Shown piece by piece: positions 22,137-31,644 of a DNA stretch of 64,000 nt. The notes under the pieces are model-generated. The model was not told where the DNA came from, searched no databases, and was given only the letters and a program-made list of their open reading frames with translations. Within the stretch, counting starts at the first letter, position 1, and every line of letters starts with the position of its first letter. The DNA lies in NCBI RefSeq assembly GCF_050003625.1, contig NC_134398.1, forward strand, positions 85,003,983-85,067,982. The letters run 5' to 3'. The position numbers and the translations under genes are program-made. Source of the DNA: Haematobia irritans. Taxonomy: Eukaryota; Arthropoda; Insecta; Diptera; Muscidae.

Positions 22137-22590
22137 TTAAAAATAAGCAAAATACATAAAAGTTTTTGAAATTCGTTTTTTATTTAATTCAATTCTTATC
22201 GTTTTTACTATTATAATAAGTTGTTTTAAGTTGTCAAAAGAAAATGTATTCCTTTTTTCTGTCAATATACTTCCATATGCTGAAAAACTTCTTTCAACGT
22301 CTGCAGACGATGCGGGGCAGGATGACAAAATTGTCAGCTCTGTTGGCGAAAGTTTTTTGACATATGGATCCTTGGAATATATACCAAAACGAAAAATTTG
22401 ATTAATTTCTTAATGAGGTTCGTACCCCTTATTTCTTCCGAAAATGGCTTTGAGTTTTAAGAGTAATCTTTGTTTTCCAAAGAAGATACAGAAGTTCGAA
22501 TTTCTTCTACAATATGAATAGATTCTTTAAGCTCTAATCCTCGAGTTTCAAATTTTACAATTGTGTTCATCAGGATCAAAAAATGTTGCT
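22137..22590 (-). pseudogene. hAT transposase C-terminal relic
   Basis: The minus-strand frame at 22137-22328 contains PASSADVERSFSAYGSILTE and NTFSFDNLKQLIII, the typical hAT C-terminal dimerisation motif. Upstream on the same strand (about 22460-22590) another stretch, FETRGLELKESIHIVEEIRT, is in keeping with the preceding region, but stops and frame changes lie between. N-terminal zinc finger, catalytic residues and inverted repeats are not seen. It is a fragment, not a domesticated gene. It lies beside the hAT-like element ending at 19650, but no link is shown. Confidence 0.65.
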
Positions 22591-22611
22591 TTTTAAGTCA
22601 GAGAGAATGAA

Positions 22612-22651
22612 TATAAAAGAGAACGAAACTGTGAAGCGAAACTGCGTCAGT
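22612..22651 (+). promoter_or_regulatory. weak core-promoter-like pair
   Basis: TATAAAA at 22612-22618 and the initiator-like TCAGT at 22647-22651, 37 bases apart rather than the usual 30-31. A possible donor, AACGTAAGAA, follows at about 22757. The stretch is less AT-rich than its surroundings and contains a partial direct repeat (ACTCTCAAAG twice). Suggestive only. Confidence 0.2.
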
Positions 22652-23394
22652 AGGTGGCAGACATGAGGAAAGATCATACTCTCAAAGCGCGCTACTCTCA
22701 AAGATCATACAGTTTTCGTCGGCGTCACCCAGTTCAGTTCTCTGCCGGCTATACGAAACGTAAGAAAAATAGGATTTAGAACCTACTTTGTTATAACAAA
22801 TGTTTTCATTCCATTAAAAAATTTATGGCAGACAATTTGAAATTACAAGGGCCGATGCCTTTATAAAGTATTTATCAAAACAGCGCTTCGACCGCAACGT
22901 CGGTAATACCAAAGCTGCAGGCATTGTGCGACATCTATACGGTTGACATTTATTTTCTTCGCAGAAGAGAACTTTTCGTCCTCTTGTGTTTTTATTCTCT
23001 CTGCCTGAGTATTAAAAATCGTTGCCAGATTTTTTTGTTTTCAATATTAGTACAATTTTTGTAGAAAATTTGGACATGTTTTCTTTTAGTTTTGGCAATC
23101 CCCAAATATATGCTTTTATAAGTAAGAAAGTGCAAAATATGAGTTAATGTGCCAAATATGCAGAATGCATATGCAATATGCATTTTCAAGCATATATCTT
23201 CTCTGGCATATATATATATATATATATAATATAATTAATCTCAATATCAACTGACAAAAATTTCATTGTCCTAGATGTCCTGGTTGAAAAGCTTCAGAAT
23301 GTTGCGTACATGCAACATTAGGTAATGATGTTATAAATTTAAATACAAGTTGATTTTTTCCAAATGCCGTTTATTTATTTTACTATTTCAATTT

Positions 23395-26069
23395 AGATTT
23401 GGTGGTACACAAAACAATTTTTTGAGGATTAAAGCACAAGTTCACGTTGCATTTGCAATATAGCACATTATGAAGAGCAAAAAGTCGAAGAGGAAATATT
23501 TCAGATAGCTTGTGTATCAGTGCACCTAAAACACAATAAAATGTTTAAGATAGCCGCGATCTATTCTCCGCCGAGACATAACCTTAAAAGCGATCAGTAT
23601 GCAGATATGTTAAAATCTTTGGACAATCACTTCATCATAGGGGGAGACTTTAATGCAAAAAATAAACTATGGGGCTCGAGACTCACCACAACAAAGGGTA
23701 GACAACTTTATCAGGCATGTAGAGCTCTCAAATGTGAAATATATTCCGGAAACGAACCTACCTACTGGCCATCGAACCAATCATGTTCACCTGACTTAAT
23801 AGACTTTTTTATTACAAAAAATATTCCGCAAAACTATGTATACATAGAAAATTCTGCAGCATTATCATCGTCTGATCATTCTGCGATAATAATGACGGTG
23901 AGTGACACCGTTATAAAAATTGAACCCCCTAGCTACCTAACTAATATTCGCACAAACTGGTACTTTTTTAAGTATACCTTATCTGAAAAAATACTATTAA
24001 AATCTCCACTTAAAACTGTGGAAAATGTCGATGAAGAGTTAGATAAGTTTATTCAAGCTATACAAACTTCCGCATGGGAAAGTACACCTAATGCATCCGA
24101 AACTGGAACATACAAACATACTACATATACGATGGAAATCAGAGACTTGGTATCAAAAAAGAGGAGAGCAAGAAAAAAAATGGCAAAAAGAAAGAACACC
24201 TGAAAATAAAGCTATCCTAAACAAGCTCAATAATGAACTAAAAGTGCTAACAAGAGAAACTAAGAATAATGAGATGTCTTTGTACCTAGGAAACTTATCA
24301 GCAACCAAAACCACTAACTATAACCTATGGAAAGCAACTAAACAATTTAACCACACTTCGCCCAAAATTCCTCCAATCAGAAACGATAGTGGATGTTTGA
24401 TCCGGAAAGCCGAGGACAAAGTAGAGCTATTTGCTGACCATTTCCAAAATATATTTAAACCCCCAGAGAGCAGAGTTAATAACGAAGTGACTTCTAAAAT
24501 TGAAAGAAATGACAGTCTTCCAATCAAACCAGCTAAACTCAAAGAGCTAAAAAATATAATTTCAAAAGACTTAAGCACTAAAAAATCTCCTGGTTATGAT
24601 TTGATAACTGGCAAGATATTAAAAAATCTACCACATATTGCAGTAAAGAAACTGCTTTACATCATAAATGCATGCTTTAGACTACGTTACGTTCCTTTAG
24701 AATGGAAAGTTGCAGAAATAATAATAATACAAAAGCAAGGTAAACCTGAAAATAAACTAACATCATATCGACCAATATCACTACTTCCAATCATGTCGAA
24801 AATCTTCGAAAAGTTAATATTAAAACGACTACAGCCTATTATTAATAGAAGATGTCTTATTCCAAACCATTAATTTGGTTTTAGAACTGAGCAGTCAACA
24901 ATTCAACAAGTACACCGTATCGTTGATGTAGCAGAAAGAGCTACTGAAAACAAAAGTGTTTGTTCCGCAATATTTTTGGACATTGGGCAAGCATTTGACA
25001 AAGTCTGGTATGATGGTCTCCTTTGTAAACTATACAATGATCTCCCAATTGAATACTATGAATTACTAGAATCATATTTAAAATACCGCCACTTTAGAGT
25101 GAAAATCGAAAACGTACACTCCACACTTCGTCCAATAAAAGCAGGTGTGCCACAGGGAAGTATCCTAGGGCCAGTTCTGTACCTCCTATATACCAGGGAC
25201 ATTCCAAATCCACCTGAAGCAACAATTGCTACGTTTGCTGATGACACGGCAGTTCTTGCCGTTGCTAAAACAGAAATGGAAGCTACCAAAAAGCTCCAAC
25301 ACGTTCTATCCACTCTCATGGATTGGATAAATAAATGGAGGATGAACATAAATGAAAACAAATCTATTCATATGGTATTTTCTAACAAAGACACCAAATG
25401 TATTCCATTGTATCTTAATGGTTCAATAGTTCCATTCGCAAACACCGCTAAATACTTGGGCATGACACTGGACGCTAAAATAAGATGGAAGGAACACGTG
25501 AAGAAAAAGAATAAAAAAATCAAACTAAAATTCAGTCAATTGTACTGGATGTTTGTCGACAACAGGATATCATTGAAAAATAAAATGCTTATATACAACC
25601 AAGTAATAAAACCAATATGGAGTTACGGTATACAGCTGTGGGGCTGTGCTGCAAAGAAAGAAATAGATACCATACAGAAGACTCAGAACTTGATATTACG
25701 TACTATTGTTAACGCACCCTGGTACATTAGAAACAGTGATTTACATCGTGATTTAGGAGTGAGAACTATAGCAGATGAAATCTCTCTCCATGCTAGAATA
25801 CATGCCACCAAGCTTCAGCATCATTCAAATTCTGAACTGAACGAAATCTTTACCAGTTATTCCATTGGAAGAAGTATCAAACGGACTACTCCAATGGACT
25901 TAGTCAGCTAATGAAATTAACTTAAATTAGAGTGTAGTTAATGTACTATTTCTCAACTATATATCTTAATACTAGATTAACTTACTAGTACTATATTGTA
26001 AATTATCTATAAGTTACTAGATGAGTTAAACTCAGTCGTAATAAAAGTGAATATTAAAAAAAAAAAAAT
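23395..26069 (+). mobile_element. Jockey-type LINE, 5'-truncated
   Basis: Holds the second open reading frame of a Jockey-like non-LTR retrotransposon from within the endonuclease to its end, a 3' untranslated region of about 145 bp, and a terminal A run at 26056-26068. The first ORF and the start of the endonuclease are missing, the usual result of incomplete reverse transcription. Few lesions, so fairly young. Target duplication not identified. Confidence 0.9.
23433..25911 (+). pseudogene. LINE endonuclease-reverse transcriptase (Jockey clade), disrupted
   Basis: Apurinic-type endonuclease region at about 23433-23950 with GGDFNAKN near 23640 and SSDHSAI near 23866. A linker follows, then reverse transcriptase with DIGQAFDKVW near 24979, GVPQGSILGP at 25144-25173 and the catalytic FADD at 25234-25245; the C-terminal part runs to 25911. 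Lesions: a one-base length change in the A run at 24173-24180 shifts the frame, and a TAA at 24871-24873 stands where the family has a sense codon (probably CAA). A further stop at 23430-23432 and decayed sequence lie upstream. Without these it would be a continuous ORF2. Jockey is my clade call from motif wording (IAAIYSPPRHNL), not from a tree. Confidence 0.88.
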
Positions 26070-26115
26070 TTGCAATTTTGGAAAACTAGTTTTGCATAGC
26101 CTTTTGAGTCCCGTT

Positions 26116-26649
26116 CACCCAGAAAAAAGGGGCTCCAATGCCAACTGAACTTTATTTTAGTTCATGAAGGTTAGTTGATTTTAGTTAAATTTTGCACAAT
26201 GTGAGTAAATGTTCCTTATTTGAATAATTTTTTCCTAACTTTAATGACGTGAACTAAAAATAAGAAAAAAAAAGTTGTATACAAATATAGTGCACAATTT
26301 TACTACAAAATAAAATAGTTCATATTTTCCTAAAATGGCAGAAGTTTGCTTAAATTGAGTTCATAAGTCACTCAAATGAGTAAAGTTTACTAAAATTGTA
26401 CCTGTCTTGAACTTCGTATAGCGCTAAAGACATTTGAACAATTTTTAAATCCAATTTTTTCTTTCAACATATGAAATTTTCTTAAACAACAGAAAAAATT
26501 AAATATTTAAAAAAAAAATTTCTTCAGTTTGACAAAAAGTATTAACTTATTTATAACATGTTGCAATTAGAAAACTATTTTAGTTAAAATTTTCTAAAAT
26601 AAACCTATATTTTCTTCCACGGTGGGTTCACTTTTTTTTTTTTGGTGTT
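26116..26649 (-). repeat. TIR-3 relative, reverse orientation
   Basis: Left tip CACCCAGAAAAAAGGGG and right part GGTGGGTTCACTTTTTTTTT match the TIR-3 layout reversed, with 'AACTTTATTTTAGTTCATG' and 'ACTTCGTATAGCGCTAAAG' inside. It is a diverged subfamily; a fragment of the same subfamily is at 45293-45400. Confidence 0.55.
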
Positions 26650-26689
26650 GTATGGATTTTGCAGGTTATTCAAGGTATGCGAGACCGCG

Positions 26690-26800
26690 TAGGTTAAGTT
26701 AGGTTACGTATGATTGCAATCCGTCGCTTTGGTCTTATTTAGACTATTCAGGCCATTATTATACCAAAAATGGTGAACTTCTCTCTTATCAATGTGCGTT
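26690..26800 (-). repeat. SINE fragment
   Basis: 'GGTTAAGTTAGGTTACG' and 'TTAGACTATTCAGGCCATTA' then 'GGTGAACTTCTCTCTTATC' match the 3' part of the SINE at 47139-47476. The tRNA-like head is absent. Confidence 0.5.
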
Positions 26801-27116
26801 TGTTGTCTTTGATAAAAGCTACATGACCCGTTGGTTGTATTTCCATCCGGGTAAAAGGAAAAATTTATAAACATCTGATATTTGCATCTACATTCGTTGT
26901 ATGGTGAGACCTAAATAAATCATGTTGAAGTGAGAGATGTAGGGAAGATGAAATTAGCGAGAAAAATAAAATAAAATTAAAAATTATATAGCAATTTTCG
27001 TTAGGGAGGAAGGTATTTTGGTATTTCAATTATAGAATCACTCCGATTTGTTTGTCAGATGTACCAACTGCAGTGGATTATGCCCTGACAAAGAATTTTT
27101 GAAAAGTAATTTCCAT

Positions 27117-27210
27117 ACACACAAAAAAATATCACCAAAACATTTTCAATTAAAAGATTGGTTTAAGCTGAAAACTTTTTTAATTAAAACAAAAATAATT
27201 GATACCATTT
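27117..27210 (+). repeat. TIR-7 fragment
   Basis: ACACACAAAAAAATATCACC followed by CAATTAA words, matching the beginning of the 14459 copy. The rest is missing. Confidence 0.45.
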
Positions 27211-27214
27211 TCAG

Positions 27215-27425
27215 AAAGCTCCGTTAGTACTACGTTAGCTAACGAACTTTTAAACCATACTATGGACATGTCTGTCATCTTGTCTATATATTCCATATGC
27301 CAGTTAGGAACTTAACTGCTAAAAATGTTTCAGTTAAAGTTATCCGGAGAAAAGATATTTCGATTTTACTTTCTGTTAACTGGGAGTTAAAGTCTAACGG
27401 AGATACATGAAAATGGCCGTAAATC
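27215..27425 (-). repeat. short dispersed repeat (partner at 21535-21700)
   Basis: Reverse-oriented relative of 21535-21700, sharing the 'GACATGTCTGTCATCTTG' and 'AACTGGGAGTTAAAGTC' regions in order. No coding content. Confidence 0.45.
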
Positions 27426-27482
27426 AGATAAAAAATGTTTAATTTTTATTAAAAATTTAATGGGCACAATCAACAGAAAGTA

Positions 27483-27732
27483 CACGCAGAGAAGGAATAT
27501 GATCACCTCAAACATGTTTCAAGAGCAAAATGTTATTTTTGTGTGGTGACCACGTAACATGTTTGTCACTAAAATGTTATTTTCTCATCAAATATAACCT
27601 GCTTGCCGAATTTAGATACATGATTTCCGAGAAAATAACATGGTTGCGAAAACCATGTTACATGGTCACCATCCAAAAATTACATTTTGCTCTTAAAACA
27701 TGTTTGAGGTGATCATATTCCTTCTCTGGGTG
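27483..27732. repeat. TIR-5 fold-back element, full length
   Basis: 250 bp whose two halves are near-complete inverted repeats: CACGCAGAGAAGGAATATG at the left and CATATTCCTTCTCTGGGTG at the right, with GATCACCTCAAACATGTTT and its complement just inside. TA flanks both sides (27481-27482, 27733-27734). An RNA copy would form a long hairpin. Other members are at 39934-40181 and, as fragments, at 28270-28345 and 48856-48930. Confidence 0.8.
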
Positions 27733-28269
27733 TACATTATTCGATCTGTGTAAAGATTTTTGAGGGTATCAAAAAGATCAAATAGAAATTTTCCTAGTGA
27801 TATTTCATCTCACAAATATCATATTATTGCCGAATCTGATTACAAATATCCAAATTAAATATATGAATATATCTGTCGGTTGGACAATTGCAAAATTTGT
27901 TAACATGCGAACTGCGTGGTATTCCTCACATGGAGGAACACTTTCAATTTCATTCGCTTAATAAGGGCATTCATTCATCGAAACGCTATTTATGGACCTT
28001 TTTCATAACCAGCATGTTAACTGGAATTGTATAATGAAAGCATTTGGATATATTTTTATAAATCTAAATTCATAAATATCACCTCATACATCATCACAAA
28101 ATCATGAATACACTCGAAAATTAATTAAATTAAAAAAAAAAATAATTAATTTACTACACGGATAGAAAAATATGGTTTTCATATGAAAACAAAATATGTT
28201 TCGGGCTTAACTGTTTAACCACAATATATGTAAGTGCAAAAATATAATGCTCCAAAAATTGATAAAATA

Positions 28270-28345
28270 AAACCATGTTCCCCTTCCAAAAATAACATTT
28301 TGCTCTTAAAACATATTTGAGGTGACCATATTCCTTCTCTGCGTG
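28270..28345. repeat. TIR-5 right-half fragment
   Basis: 'AACCATGTTCCCCTTCC' to 'CATATTCCTTCTCTGCGTG', the right arm of the family only. Confidence 0.55.
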
Positions 28346-28713
28346 AATGAAAGTCGTGTTCGTATTAAGTATGTTTTTATTGTATTGATATCTCCCCAGT
28401 ATAATAAAGCCTTAAAATAGCTTTTCCCTTTCTCAGCAGACAATTCTCATATCCGAAACCAACACTTTCGTTCGACTAAAACGCCAAAAACAACAAATTT
28501 TTCTTTATAAATTCAACTATTTTATATCGGCACTAGGAAAGAATATTGTGTTCAGTGTAAGGAATTCCTTTGCATATGCGATGTATTTGCGGTTTTTGCT
28601 TTTTTTTTTTGCAAAAGTGGCTTTTGTTTTGGGTAAGTTTTTTTTTCGGTGAAAGTTTCCGTGTAACTCAGATGTGAGAATGAGCGGACAAGAACAATGG
28701 CACTCTTTCTTAC

Positions 28714-28927
28714 CTTGGGGGAAATCGGTGAATTTTTTCAAATGTTGGTCGACAATCCAACAGCGTGTACCTATCTTGCTGTTTACTTTACTTTTGTGGG
28801 ACACAGACACTTTTTCACAACTTTCAGAAATGGAAAATGACACCCACCTCCACATAAAAGGGCAGACACGCACCCTCCTCCCCGTCTCAATAAACGTCAC
28901 TACTCACGCACATGCAATACATATAGT
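28714..28927 (-). other. possible first exon of a host gene
   Basis: On the minus strand, transcription from the promoter-like site at 28927 would run to 28714. There the sequence reads CCCCAAG|GTAAGA, a near-perfect fly splice donor (intron from 28713). Two short upstream ATG frames close at a TGA. A later ATG opens a frame (MWRWVSFSISESCEKV...) that stays open to the donor, about 49 codons, with no recognised domain. The composition (GTGAAAAAGTGT, AAAGTAAAGTAAACAG) looks like a fly 5' untranslated exon. No following exon was found in the 28 kb downstream on this strand, so the first intron would be long and full of transposons. This is inference from signals, not homology. Confidence 0.35.
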
Positions 28928-28958
28928 GACTCGTCTTTCTGTGTTTTCTGTTTATATA
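28925..28958 (-). promoter_or_regulatory. predicted core promoter, TATA plus initiator
   Basis: Minus-strand TATATAAA occupies 28958-28951, and an initiator-like TCACT has its A at 28927, exactly 31 bases from the first T of the TATA box, the spacing usual in flies. No clear downstream promoter element. The surrounding 28.35-29.5 kb matches no repeat in this window. Confidence 0.35.
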
Positions 28959-29079
28959 ACTCAGAGCCATTACAGTTGCTGGTTTGAGGTGTTTTGGTAT
29001 TGCCGCATTCACTTTTTTGGTTCACTTCTTCTAATTCTCGATAGACTTGGTCACATACACACACACACATAGACAATTA

Positions 29080-29500
29080 TGTAAATTATGCTCACTTAAA
29101 TCCGAAAATATTAAGTTTTATTTTTATTTCAAATGCCATTAATCGTCGCTATGCGGAATGACGGTCTCAGCCAGAGGGAAATCCGTGTTGTTGACAACAA
29201 TGACCCGACAGAGATTGGGCAAACGAAAACAAAACCATCACAAAAATATTTACGAAACACGAGGCACAAGCAAGTGGCGCGGCAAAAACATACAACGGAG
29301 AGCCGTGAGTTGGCAAGAGAAAACATACCATTACCACTCTTGTTTCTATCGTTATAATAAAAGAGTGTAAGAGACGAGCGCTAATTCTCATTGCGCATTT
29401 TTCTTTGCAACAATGAAAACGAATACAGTCAGTGTGACCATATAAGCATTTTTGCAGCTAATTTTAGCATTTATTTTTTGTATATAGCCACAAACTATAT
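29080..29500. other. unassigned single-copy stretch
   Basis: Less AT-rich than its surroundings, with short frames open in three registers (29133-29391), none with a motif. It lies upstream of the minus-strand promoter-like site, so it could be regulatory. Nothing in the sequence proves a function. Confidence 0.3.
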
Positions 29501-29516
29501 TTTGGCAGTTTTCTTA

Positions 29517-29680
29517 CCCAGAAAAAAATTGGAAGTTCTTCCAAAGGCACAACTTTAAAAGTACTTCCAGAAGATGCACTCCCAATGATATTCTTTATTT
29601 TAACTACCCAGGAAGCTCTTTTAAATCAATTTTTTAGAACTTAGTTTTTTCATATTTTTAATGGGTAATTTTAACTTTTT
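29517..29680 (+). repeat. fragment related to the CCCAGCAAA element at 47130
   Basis: 'ACCCAGAAAAAAATTGGAAG', 'CTTCCAAAGGCACAACTT' and 'CAGGAAGCTCTTTTAA' match the style of the left part of that element. A further related patch lies at about 30490-30600 (GAGGACTTCCGTCCTATGAC). Confidence 0.35.
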
Positions 29681-29692
29681 TTGTTTCAAATA

Positions 29693-30199
29693 CACTGAAA
29701 AAACAGTGAACCCACCAGGAAGAAAAGTTTCGGTTAATTTTAGAAAATTTTGAACATTTGTAGAAAATTTTAACTAAACAGTATTACAAACGTTGGCATC
29801 ACGCCGATGTCATAAAAATAAGTAAATATTTTTCGACAAATTCAAGAAAATTTTTTAGACATAACTAAGTTTTTTCACTTGTTAAAGAAAATTTTGTAGT
29901 TTGAAGCAAAAACTTGGAGTTCAAAATTGCAAGAATGTCTTTAGTGATATACGAAGTTCATGATGGACGCATTTTTGGTAAAATTTACAAATTTAAAGAA
30001 ATTCTGAACTATTTTGTGGAAGGTACGAATTTAGTTAATCATTATGCTTCATTTTTTTCCTCGGTTTTAGTTAATTTAACTAAGGTAAACAAAAAATTAT
30101 TTGAGTAAAGGAAACTTCCTCCAAACATAATAATTCCATGAACTAAAATAAAGTTAAATTGGCTTTAGTGAAATAGAGAGTTCACTTTTTTTTTGAGTG
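29693..30199 (+). repeat. TIR-3 element, full length
   Basis: 507 bp from CACTGAAAAAACAGTGAACC to GTTCACTTTTTTTTTGAGTG, TA on both sides (29691-29692, 30200-30201). Landmarks are 'CGTTGGCATCACGCCGATG', 'GTCTTTAGTGATATACGAAG' and 'CATGATGGACGCATTTTTGG'. The 64-codon frame at 29914-30108 is carried by other copies with disruptions and is not called a gene. Confidence 0.8.
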
Positions 30200-30249
30200 T
30201 AGGTTAAAAACAGAGTAAGAATTCATAAAATGGTACAAATCATTTAAAT

Positions 30250-30650
30250 TTTGTCGAAAAAATGCAAAAAATGAAAATATTTGAGGCCAAATGTTAGAAT
30301 TCATTAAAAATTATACAAAATTATAAAAATAATTTATTTAACAAAATATCACAGAATTTTTTAATTTACATCCAAAATTATAAAAAATTATAAAAATAAT
30401 TTATTTGACAAAATATCACAGAATTTTTTAATTTACATCCAAAACATTGAATTCGGATCACACCTAATAAAGTAATTCAAATTCAGTGCAACGGCTGTCG
30501 AAATGGAGGACTTCCGTCCTATGACAAGCCCATATTAAATTCATCGCTTCTGAGTCAATTTTGCACCACTTCCAGATCCAAAAAGAACATTTTCATTACT
30601 TATTCTATCCACCAAATTTCAACTATTTTATCACGTTTTTTTTTTTTATA
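30250..30650. repeat. 62-bp tandem duplication and AT-rich flank
   Basis: 'AATAATTTATTTAACAAAAT' to 'TTAATTTACATCCAAAA' occurs twice in tandem at about 30320-30445 with one or two differences. The rest shows no gene. Confidence 0.55.
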
Positions 30651-30654
30651 AAAA

Positions 30655-30760
30655 CAAGTATATACAGTTCAGCTGGGCCGAATCCACCATGCATAAAATA
30701 TAATAGTTTCCTCTGAAAACCCCTCGTCGAAGCAGGCTACTTAAAATTCTGGATTTGAAC
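30655..30760 (+). repeat. left end of a hairpin-ended element relative
   Basis: AAAACAAGTATATACAGTTC followed by AGCTGGGCCGAATCCACCATG. The opening matches the 153-bp family but diverges after about 20 bases. The remainder is absent. Confidence 0.45.
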
Positions 30761-31380
30761 AAATTTCGTGTAAGTTATATAGAAATCCAAAACATCTGGT
30801 GTAACTTTGCAATAAAATGATAAAATATTATATTGATTTAAAAAATAAATTCTGTAGTTTTTCACCACCATTATTCGAATGAGTACAAGAAGTAAAATAT
30901 GAACGCAAAGAAAAAACCCGTTTGGAAACGTGTATCTTTTTTTCTTTTTTTTTAGAGGTTTATGAATGGCTTCGAAAATTTCAAACTTTTGTAACTAAAA
31001 AATTATTTGTTGCAAATTTTTAATTATTCCAATAAAAAAATATTTTTGCTCCAAAATCTCAGTCCATTTCGTTTATATCAAGCACAGTTCTTTTGTGACA
31101 TAAAGTTTTTAATAGAGGCATGTTTCTGTTAAAAAGCTTCTTTATATCGGTTCATGGGCGCCCAAAACTATGCTCTATAAATATAACTGCTGAACTGTGT
31201 GCGTTGCTTACGCGTTAATGGCTATAGCGATAATTGTCTGTTGATGATAATAACAGCTACGTAGACCCGTAGATAGTGTGTTGGCTTACTAACTGTACGG
31301 TCCACGGCAGAGAACTGCAACCGGTGTCTTTTTTCGTCACAAAATGTCGGTGGCAGTGAGTAAATATATAACAATGTTCG

Positions 31381-31553
31381 TGTTATGTGTTTATTCTGTT
31401 CTTTAGTATGTATTATTTAAAAATCCACTTTGTCGAAAACGACTGTGGCATTTATACAAAATTTAAACGAAGTAGACATAGATTTAGAAATTCTTTTTAA
31501 TGAAATTATGTATAATTTTTCTGGAAGTTGAAATAAAGCATTCTACGTCAACA
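31381..31553 (+). repeat. 5' LTR of BEL element
   Basis: 173 bp, TG...CA boundaries. Carries T at 31416 where the 3' LTR has C at 36820, the only difference seen. AATAAAG near 31533 may serve as polyadenylation signal. 173 bp is short for the group. Confidence 0.93.
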
Positions 31554-31644
31554 GTTTTAAATTTTCTTGTCGCAGTCAATTTTGTGTGGAACAATTTTTT
31601 CCAATAATTTGTGATTGCTTTCAATTGGAGTTTTTTAATAAAAT

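Noticed and set aside
22137..22328. domesticated hAT gene
   Set aside because: Only the C-terminal motif is intact; upstream sequence has stops and frame changes and no start or promoter is seen.
28674..29072. 132-codon plus-strand frame as a gene
   Set aside because: It overlaps the minus-strand exon candidate, has no motif and no supporting start or splice signals on that strand.
31140..31300. separate tRNA gene upstream of the BEL element
   Set aside because: It is half of the TIR-1 tRNA-like module; the other half is at 37341 after the hAT-like and BEL insertions.
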